A stretch of DNA of 64,000 nucleotides from Actinacidiphila sp. DG2A-62 (lineage in GTDB: Bacteria > Actinomycetota > Actinomycetes > Streptomycetales > Streptomycetaceae). The translations under genes were made by a program, and so were the position numbers. Where the stretch lies: positions 8,437,501 through 8,501,500 of the forward strand of contig NZ_JAYMGI010000002.1 of assembly GCF_035825295.1 (NCBI RefSeq). Direction: 5' to 3'. The notes beneath the pieces were generated by a model that did not search any database, was not told the origin of the DNA, and saw only the letters and a list, made by a program, of their open reading frames with translations. Of this stretch, positions 54,542 to 61,391 are shown in pieces. Numbering within the stretch: position 1 is the stretch's first letter; every line of letters begins with the position of its first letter.

Positions 54542-55363
54542 GTGCCGCGCTCCGCCGTCCGCGCCCCGTGGGAGCTGCTCAAACGGCTCTTCGGCTGGCT
54601 GGTGCTGTTCGAGGCCCGCAACAAGGTCGTGCTCGCGCCGACCGCCTGGCGGCTGCGCCGCGTGGAGGACGCCGAGGTGCGCCGGCTGGCCGCCGCCGGG
54701 GTCCGCCCGCCGCACGCCCTGGTCGCCACCGTCGTCGCCACCCACCGCAGGCCCGGGCAGCTGCTGCGCGCGGTGGACTCCGCGCTCGCCCAGACCGTCG
54801 CCGACCACGTGGTGATCGTCGTCGACGACGGCGCGGGGCTGCCCGAACTCCCCGCCGACCCCCGGCTGTTCGCGGCGTCGCTGAGCCGCAACACCGCGGT
54901 CGCCGGAGTGGTGCGCAACGTCGGCATCCGGCTCACCCGCTCGACCTACGTCGCCTTCCTCGACGACGACAACCTCTGGGAGCCCGCGCACCTGGAGACC
55001 GCGCTGGCCGTGCTGCGCGCCCCCGGCGGCCCCGACGCCGTCTACACCGCGCTGCGCCGGCTGCGGCCCGACGGCGGCGAGCACGACGTCCTGTCCGTCC
55101 CGTTCGACCGGCGGCGCGCCGCCCACGCCTCGTTCCTCGACACCAACGCCTTCGTCGCCCGCCGCACCCGGGCGCTGCACTTCTCCCGGCTGCGCCGCAC
55201 CCCCGAGGTGCTGCCGCGCGAGGACTGGGAGCTGATCCGCCGCTACGCCCGCCGCCACCGGGTCCGCCACGTGCCGGAGCCGACCGTGCGCTACCTGATC
55301 AATCCAGAGAGTTTCTACACCAGTTGGGACAACCGACGCCCGGCTGGACACTACGATGCCTGA
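54542..55363 (+). CDS. GT2-family glycosyltransferase
   Basis: A 273-residue inverting transferase of GT-A fold. After a ~55-residue helical N-terminal extension (LLKRLFGWLVLFEARNKVVL, perhaps membrane-associated) come LVATVVATHRRPGQLLRAVD, VIVVDDGAGLP, and the DxD-like metal motif FLDDDNLWEPAHLE, then the acceptor-side LPREDWELIRRYARRH. Donor sugar unknown. GTG at 54542 with AAAGGAGG 6 nt upstream. The methyltransferase gene follows closely. Confidence 0.87.
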   Translation: MPRSAVRAPWELLKRLFGWLVLFEARNKVVLAPTAWRLRRVEDAEVRRLAAAGVRPPHALVATVVATHRRPGQLLRAVDSALAQTVADHVVIVVDDGAGLPELPADPRLFAASLSRNTAVAGVVRNVGIRLTRSTYVAFLDDDNLWEPAHLETALAVLRAPGGPDAVYTALRRLRPDGGEHDVLSVPFDRRRAAHASFLDTNAFVARRTRALHFSRLRRTPEVLPREDWELIRRYARRHRVRHVPEPTVRYLINPESFYTSWDNRRPAGHYDA

Positions 55364-55403
55364 CGCGGCCGGAGCACCGGCCCGGGGGCGAGGGGGGTCT
55401 CGC

Positions 55404-56386
55404 GTGTTCAACAACCTGGTCAACCGGCACGACGCCGACCGGCTGCTGCGCAAGGTGCGGCGGCTGGAGCTGAACCCGGTGGTGGCCAAGCTCCGGGTCC
55501 GCGGCGGCGCCCGGGTGGTCGAGCACTGGACGGAGGTCGAGCCCTCGCTGACCCAGTGGTGGGCGATCCCGTCGGTGATACGCCGCTGGAACCGCCTGAT
55601 GACCGGCGACCCCGACCTGTCCTTCCCGCGGTACGTCGCCCGCGCGCACTTCCCCCGCAGGGCGGCCTGCGCGGCCTGTCGCTCGGCTGCGGCACCGGCG
55701 GGAACGAACTGCTGTGGGCGCGCACCGGGGCCTTCTCGCTGCTGAAGGGCGTGGACGTGGCGCCGGCCCGGATCGATTTCGCCACCCGCGCCGCCGCCGA
55801 GGAGGGCCTCGCGGACGTGCTGCGGTTCGAGGTCGCCGACGTCGAGCGGATGGCCTCGGGCGGCGAGCGCTTCGACGTGCTGCTCGGACTCCAGTCGCTG
55901 CACCACTTCGACCGCCTGGACGCCACCCTGCCGCGGCTGGCCGCGCTGCTGGAGCCCGACGGCCTGTTCGTGGTGGACGAGTTCGTCGGCCCCACCCGCT
56001 TCCAGTGGACCGACCGCCAGCTGGAGGCGGCGAACGCGGTGCTCGCGCTGCTGCCCGAGGAGCGGCGCCGGTTGCCCGACGGCCGGATCAAGCGCCGCGT
56101 GGTGCGGCCCAGCCGGATGGCGATGGTGCTGGACGACCCCTCCGAGGCGGTCGACGCGGCGGCCCTGCTGCCGGGCCTGCGCCGGCTCTTCGACGTCGTC
56201 GAGGAACGCCCCTACGGCGGCACCGCGCTGCACATCGCCTTCTCCGGCATCGCCCACAACCTGCGCGACCAGGACCCGAAGACGCTCGCCCTGCTGGAGC
56301 GGTGCTTCGCCGTCGAGGACGAGGCGCTGCCGGAGATCGGCCACGACTTCGTCGCCCTGGTCTGCCGCCCGCGACAGCCCGCCTGA
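55404..56386 (+). CDS. Class I SAM-dependent methyltransferase of glycan locus (frameshifted)
   Basis: About 327 residues if one base is restored. The N-terminal part (FNNLVNRHDADRLLRKVRRL, WTEVEPSLTQWWAIPSVIRR) ends at HFPRRA; SAM motif I then continues in the next frame as LRGLSLGCGTGGNELLWA, followed by VDVAPARIDFA, LLGLQSLHHFD and VVDEFVGPTRFQW. The break at about 55663-55670 (CAGGGC-GGCC) fits one lost base. It probably methylates a sugar of the repeat unit. GTG 55404 with GAGGGG upstream is preferred; ATG 55356 would overlap the GT2 gene by 8 nt. Confidence 0.83.
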
Positions 56387-56388
56387 CC

Positions 56389-56466
56389 CCGCCCACCGGC
56401 CGACCCCGCCCACCGTCTGACCCGCCCACCGTCTGACCGGGCCCACCGGCCGACCCCGCCGACCGC
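56389..56466 (+). repeat. Short degenerate tandem repeats
   Basis: Five imperfect copies of a 14-18-bp unit of the form CGCCCACCGKCYGACC lie in the 112-bp gap between the methyltransferase stop and the convergent GT2 stop. No hairpin of note; function unclear. Confidence 0.6.
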
Positions 56467-56498
56467 CGGGCCGGCCCGCGGCGCCGCCCGTCAGCCCG

Positions 56499-57451
56499 TC
56501 AGCCCGCCGGCCCGGCCGCTCCCGCAGCCGCGCCGGGCTGAGCAGCGCGCGCGCCGCGGCCCGGCTCTGCGGCTTGCCCAGCGCCGCCCGCGACGACTCG
56601 CGCAGCAGCACCGCGGCCCAGAAGAAGACCGCGGGCAGCGGCCCGTTCCTGCGCCGGTGCAGCCGCACCCGGTTGAGCACCAGCAGCGTCCACAGGTACG
56701 GCGACACCCGAGAGTCGCCGCCCAGGTGCACGGCGGTCGCGGCCGGCGCCAGGCGGGTCGCCAGACCCGCGTCGCCGGCCCGCAGGCAGTACTCGGTCTC
56801 CTCGGAGTACAGGAAGTACGACTCGTCCCACCGGCCGCACGCCGCGAGCGTCCGCTCGGAGATCATCATCAGCGCGCCCGTCGCCCAGTCCGCGCGGGTC
56901 GCCGCGGCGTAGGCGGCCGGGTCGGTGACCGTCTCGCCCAGCGCCGCCCACCGCCCCGCCCGCACATTGCCGATCAGCGCCTCGGCGAACGCCCGCAGCA
57001 CCGTCGGCCGGCGGCGCAGCGACCGCACGGGTGCGTCCGCGCCCTCCTCGTAGAGCAGGGGGACGCTGATGCCGACCCGCGAGCCGTCCGGCAGCGGCGC
57101 GTCCAGCGCGTCCAGCAGCGCCTTCGCGCAGCCCGGCCGCATCCGCACGTCCGGGTTGCACACCATCGCCGCGCGCACCCCGCCCTCCCAGCCCTCGGTG
57201 GCGGCCAGCGCCGCGTTCACCCCGGCCGCGTAGCCGGCGTTGCGGCCGGTCTGCACCACCGTGGCGTCCGGCGCGAGGGCGCGCACCACCGCCACCGTGT
57301 CGTCCGCGGAGTCGTTGTCGGCGACCACCAGCCGCCACGGCGTGCCGTCCATGCCCCGCGGCAGCGAGGCGAGGAAGTCCGGCAGCACCGCCGCGCTGTT
57401 CCAGGTGACGACGAGCACCGCCACGGGGCGCCCGCCGCTCGGGTCGGTCAT
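56499..57451 (-). CDS. GT2-family glycosyltransferase, rhamnosyltransferase-like (frameshifted near end)
   Basis: Transferase of about 317 residues. Motifs: VLVVTWNSAAVLPDFLASLP, VADNDSADDTV, NAGYAAGVNAAL, VCNPDVRMRP (DxD-like), and DESYFLYSEETEYCLRAGDA, the pattern of WbbL/RfbF-type rhamnosyltransferases, fitting the dTDP-rhamnose genes. The frame has no stop for over 3 kb beyond SPARLRERPGR, running antisense through three genes. One lost base in the GC run just before 56501 would give the TGA at 56499-56501, so I set the end there. ATG 57451 overlaps the polymerase stop. Confidence 0.82.
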
Positions 57452-59490
57452 CGGGACTCCACGAGGTCGGCGGGCGCGGCGGGCGCCGCGGCGGCGGGGG
57501 AGCGGGGAGGCGCACCGCCGGCCTCCGGCACGGACGGCCGCGGGCGGTGCAGGAAGCCCAGGCAGCTGCCGCCCGCCCCCAGCACCAGGAAGAACATGCC
57601 CGCGTACATCGGGAAGCTGAGCGCGTCGAAGGTCGCGCTGATCACCAGCGCCACCACCGACGACGCGAAGAACGCCTGCCCCAGCTCCCGGTCGGACTCG
57701 GTGCGGGCCAGCCGGCGGATCGCGCCGCCGTGGTGGATGCCGGTGAGGAACAGCACCGCCAGCGCCAGCAGCCCGAGCGCCCCCATCTCGGCGGCGGTCA
57801 GCATGTACTGGTTGTCGGTGAAGAAGTACAGGTCCGGGCTGAACGTGCCGAACCCCCGCCCGAACAGCGGCCGTTCCCGCAGGTACGGCACGATCGCGGA
57901 GTACTTCACGGTCCGCGCCTGGGTGCTGCTGTCGGAGTTCGACAGGAACGTCGAGAACAGCGTGGTGATGGTCCCGATCAGGCCGGGCACCAGCACCTTG
58001 AAGACCCCGACCGACGCCGCCATCAGCCCCAGCGCCGTCCACCGCCGCTGCGGCTTCCACCGCGGCACCATCACCAGCGCCACCAGCGCGATGCCGATGA
58101 TCGAGGTCCGCGACACGGTCAGCGGCAGCGCGCCGCCCATCACCGCCACCGGCCCCCAGCGGCGGATCCAGGCGGCCTTGCGCCGCACCGGGTCGAAGGC
58201 CTGCTGGATCGCGAACGGCAGCAGGATGGCCAGCATGCCGCCGAACTCCAGCGGGTGCGCCGTCGTCGAGCGCGGCCGCACGAAGTCGCCGCGGTCCATC
58301 GCCTCGATGCCCGCCACACTGGTGTGCAGGCCCGGGATGCTGATGGAGTCCGCGATGTTGGTGCGGGCGAAGAAGTCGTAGTAGCCGATCGCGGCCACCA
58401 CCGTCGCCATCACCACCACCCGGCGCAGCAGCGTGTCCAGCCGGTCCCGGTCGGAGATCCCGGCCGAGGCGAGCACCACCAGCGACACCCACACCAGCAG
58501 CAGGATCAGCCCGCGGTCGGCGCCGAGCACCTCCTCGTGCGAGCCGGCCCGGGTCGCGTCCGCCACGTACGACATCAGCACCGCGGCGGCCAGCACGCAC
58601 ATCGCCAGGCGCGGCCCCCGGGTCCCCGCGGCCGGTGTGATCCGCCCGGTCAGCCACGACGCCACGTACCAGAACAGGCCGAGCAGCGCGAAGACGTTGG
58701 CCGGGGTGCCGGCGCCGCCCAGCGCCGGCAGCGCCATGTTCGACGGCACGAAGAAGGCCAGCAGCAGATAGCCGGTGAGGATCGTCGCGGCGTCCAGCGG
58801 CCGGCGCAGCAGCGCCCGCTGCCGGGTCCAGCGCACCGCCGGCCGCGCCCGGTCCGCGCGCGCGGGCAGCCCGCGCCGCCGGCGCCTGGCCCGCGACCAG
58901 CTCTCCACCACGAAGCTCAGCAGGAAGCCGGCCGTGGTGCAGGCGATCACCACCGCCGCCACGTACTGGTAGCGGCTCTTCTGCTGCGACACCGGGGTCT
59001 GCGGCAGCACGATCGGCGCGGCCTTGACGTAGTACTGCGGCGCCACCCGCGAGGCCGCCTGCAGCGCCTGCAACTGCTCCTGGGCGAAGTCGGTCAGCCG
59101 GCGCGTCTCGGCGAGCACGTGCGCCCGGTCGGTGCCGGTCACCGCGAACGACACCAGCGGCCCCGAGGCGCCCGCCGCGAAGCCCACCGTGTACGGGTCG
59201 CCCACCCCCCGCTTGTGCAGGTCGCTCGCGGCGTCCGAGGACTGCAGCGTCTTGATCAGCACGTCCGCGGTGACCACCAGTGAACCGCCCGCGTTGGACA
59301 GCGGGTTGCCGTACGTCGGCGCGAGCCGGGCGACCGCGGTGGAGTCCAGCAGCGAGATGGAACTCTGCGAGGTGTACTGCACCGGCACCGTCGTGTAGAG
59401 CCAGCCGCCCGCCAGCAGCCCGGCCAGGGTCAGCGGCAGCATCAGGTACCAGCGGCGGGCCAGCACCGCGAGAAGTTCGCCCAGCGTCAT
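57448..59490 (-). CDS. Wzz domain fused to O-antigen polymerase/ligase (Wzy/WaaL-like)
   Basis: A 680-residue polytopic membrane protein with two parts. Residues 1-205 are Wzz-like: TLGELLAVLARRWYLMLPLT with helix 1, an extracytoplasmic domain (SSISLLDSTAVARL, TVGFAAGASGPLVSFAVTGT), a Pro-rich PQTPVSQQ and helix 2. Residues ~235-650 hold about ten helices of the O-antigen ligase/polymerase type (PF04932), with SRTSIIGIALVAL and the C-terminal GRGFGTFSPDLYFFTDNQYM followed by EMGALGLLALAVLF. Chain-length control and polymerisation or ligation would be in one chain. ATG 59490; the stop overlaps the GT2 start. Confidence 0.87.
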   Translation of the reverse strand: MTLGELLAVLARRWYLMLPLTLAGLLAGGWLYTTVPVQYTSQSSISLLDSTAVARLAPTYGNPLSNAGGSLVVTADVLIKTLQSSDAASDLHKRGVGDPYTVGFAAGASGPLVSFAVTGTDRAHVLAETRRLTDFAQEQLQALQAASRVAPQYYVKAAPIVLPQTPVSQQKSRYQYVAAVVIACTTAGFLLSFVVESWSRARRRRRGLPARADRARPAVRWTRQRALLRRPLDAATILTGYLLLAFFVPSNMALPALGGAGTPANVFALLGLFWYVASWLTGRITPAAGTRGPRLAMCVLAAAVLMSYVADATRAGSHEEVLGADRGLILLLVWVSLVVLASAGISDRDRLDTLLRRVVVMATVVAAIGYYDFFARTNIADSISIPGLHTSVAGIEAMDRGDFVRPRSTTAHPLEFGGMLAILLPFAIQQAFDPVRRKAAWIRRWGPVAVMGGALPLTVSRTSIIGIALVALVMVPRWKPQRRWTALGLMAASVGVFKVLVPGLIGTITTLFSTFLSNSDSSTQARTVKYSAIVPYLRERPLFGRGFGTFSPDLYFFTDNQYMLTAAEMGALGLLALAVLFLTGIHHGGAIRRLARTESDRELGQAFFASSVVALVISATFDALSFPMYAGMFFLVLGAGGSCLGFLHRPRPSVPEAGGAPPRSPAAAAPAAPADLVESR

Positions 59491-59627
59491 GCCCGCACCC
59501 CCAGGCCGCGCGGGCGGCGAGCCGCCGACTTCGGGCGCCGCCGCACATTCCCGGGCGAGTGGCCCGAACCGGTGGCAGTCGCACCGGCCGCCTGACAGTA
59601 TCGTGCCAGCCGACCGGAGGAGGCCCG

Positions 59628-60272
59628 GTGTCCCCTGGTGAGGTGGTCCTCGCCCTGCTGCGCCGCTGGTACGTCCTGGCCGTCGCGCTGGTGCTCACCG
59701 CGTGCGGCGCCTACGCGGTGCTGCGGCCCGCGCAGACCTGGCTCAGCTCCGCCGTCGTCGTGGTCAAGCCCCCGGTCACCGGCAACCAGCCCAACCAGCT
59801 CGCCAACCTCCAGCCGCCGCTCGCCGCGGTCTCCTACGCCGTGGTCCAGCAGCTGCGGGCGCCGTCGGGGGCCCGCGAACTGGCCGACGCCGGCGTGCAC
59901 GGCGGCTACGCCCTGCTGCCGCGCAACAGCGGCACCAGCGTCACCCCCCAGTACCTGATCCCCTCGGTGCAGATCCAGGTCCGCGCGGGCGACGGCGCCG
60001 CCGCGGACTCCGCGGTGCGCGCCATCACCACCGTCTACCGCCGCCACCTGGAGGCCCTCCAGGACGCCCAGCGCGTCCCGGCCGGCTCCCGGATGAGTCT
60101 GGACCTGCTGGTGCCGCCGAGCGCCGTCCTGGAGACCGGCGCCCGCACCCGGGCCCTGGGCGGCGTCGCCCTCACCGGCCTGATCGGCGGCGTCCTGGCG
60201 GCCCTGTGGACCGACCGCCGCCTGCGCCGCGACCGCGGCGCACGCCCCGCGCCGGCGCCCGCGCCCGCCTGA
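59628..60272 (+). CDS. Short Wzz-like membrane protein
   Basis: A 214-residue protein with the same start pattern as the two other Wzz-like proteins in the locus (GEVVLALLRRWYVLAVALVL). Helix 1 (about 14-33) is followed by an extracytoplasmic domain (WLSSAVVVVKPPVTGNQPNQ, YALLPRNSGTSVTPQYLIPS), then helix 2 (LGGVALTGLIGGVLAALW, about 178-195) and a short basic, Pro-rich tail. No kinase domain. GTG 59628 with GGAGGAGG upstream, divergent from the polymerase fusion gene. Likely a chain-length or scaffold partner. Confidence 0.82.
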   Translation: MSPGEVVLALLRRWYVLAVALVLTACGAYAVLRPAQTWLSSAVVVVKPPVTGNQPNQLANLQPPLAAVSYAVVQQLRAPSGARELADAGVHGGYALLPRNSGTSVTPQYLIPSVQIQVRAGDGAAADSAVRAITTVYRRHLEALQDAQRVPAGSRMSLDLLVPPSAVLETGARTRALGGVALTGLIGGVLAALWTDRRLRRDRGARPAPAPAPA

Positions 60273-60289
60273 CGCGCAGCCGCCCCGCA

Positions 60290-61336
60290 CTACAGCCCCC
60301 GCCGCTTCCACGACCGCCACCACAGCCACTCCCGGCCGCGCTCGGCCACCGCCGACAGCACCAGCGGCTGCAGGTACGGCATCGCCCGCGCGCCGATCCT
60401 GCGCCGCAGCCGCAGCGCCCGGAACTCCGGCAGCGCCTCGAAGCCCGGCAGGCACTCCCGGGCGAACTCCACCAGCTCCTCCACCGGCACCACGCCGGTG
60501 CGGCCCCGGTCGTACGCCCGGTACGCCCGGCGCAGCGCGAACCGGGCCAGCCGGGTGTGCACGGTCAGCGCCAGCCGCTGCGGGTCCGCCAGCCGGTCCC
60601 CGCACTTGTCCAGCACCGCGTCATAGGCCAGCTTGCGCTGCCGCAGGTCGTCCAGCTGCCCCCCGAAGTCGACCGTGGACATGTTGTTCCCGTGCACCCG
60701 GTAGTACGCCTGGTCCGCGCCGCTGACGTACCCCACGTCGGCGTGCGCGGCCAGCCGCATCCACATCTCGATGTCCCCGGCGTGCGGCAGCTTCGGGTCG
60801 TAGCCGCCCACCTGCCGCTGCAGCGAGGTGCGCACCACCACCTCCGGCGAGGTGATGCACCCGGTGCCCTCACGGAACCGCCGCTCCAGCCACCACTGCC
60901 CGGGGTACACCACCTGGCCGAAGTCCCGCGTGCGCGCCGCCGGCAGCGGGCCGCCGTGGGTGAAGCGCAGCGGCCTGCCGTAGACGAAACCCGCCTCGGG
61001 GTGGGCGTCCAGCAGGGCCGCGGCCCGCACCAGCGCTCCCGGCACCAGCCGGTCGTCGGCGGACAGCAGCGCCACGTAGTCGCCGTCCGCCCACTCCAGC
61101 AGGCCCTCGTTGTACGTGGCGATGTGGCCCGCGTTCCGCTCGTGGACGCGCACCTCGATCCTCGGGTCGGCGGCCGCCAGCTTGCGGGCGACCGCCGCCG
61201 AGTCGTCGGGTGACGCGTCGTCGATGATCAGCACCCGGACGTCCAGGCCCTGCTGCTCCTCCAGCACGCTGCTCACGCAGTCGGCCAGAAAGTGGCCGTA
61301 CTTGTAGCAGGGGATCACGACGCTGACACTGCTCAT
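60290..61336 (-). CDS. GT2-family glycosyltransferase
   Basis: A 348-residue GT-A transferase. VSVVIPCYKYGHFLADCVSS at the N terminus, VLIIDDASPDDSAAVARKLA, NAGHIATYNEGLLEWADGD, and the metal motif ALLSADDRLVPGALV; then PHAGDIEMWMRLAAHADVGY on the acceptor side. The C-terminal ~110 residues are Arg-rich helices that may bind the membrane. ATG 61336 is preferred to a TTG five codons earlier. It ends 17 nt from the convergent short Wzz-like gene. Donor unknown. Confidence 0.88.
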   Translation of the reverse strand: MSSVSVVIPCYKYGHFLADCVSSVLEEQQGLDVRVLIIDDASPDDSAAVARKLAAADPRIEVRVHERNAGHIATYNEGLLEWADGDYVALLSADDRLVPGALVRAAALLDAHPEAGFVYGRPLRFTHGGPLPAARTRDFGQVVYPGQWWLERRFREGTGCITSPEVVVRTSLQRQVGGYDPKLPHAGDIEMWMRLAAHADVGYVSGADQAYYRVHGNNMSTVDFGGQLDDLRQRKLAYDAVLDKCGDRLADPQRLALTVHTRLARFALRRAYRAYDRGRTGVVPVEELVEFARECLPGFEALPEFRALRLRRRIGARAMPYLQPLVLSAVAERGREWLWWRSWKRRGL

Positions 61337-61391
61337 CGACCGGACTGCCAACTTCCCTGGGGCGTGCGCACCGGGACCCTCCCGGCGGCGT

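Noticed and set aside
53333..59698. Single minus-strand open frame of about 2120 codons
   Set aside because: It mixes the GT2 gene with antisense of well-supported plus-strand genes; the openness comes from GC bias and a probable lost base at the GT2 end.
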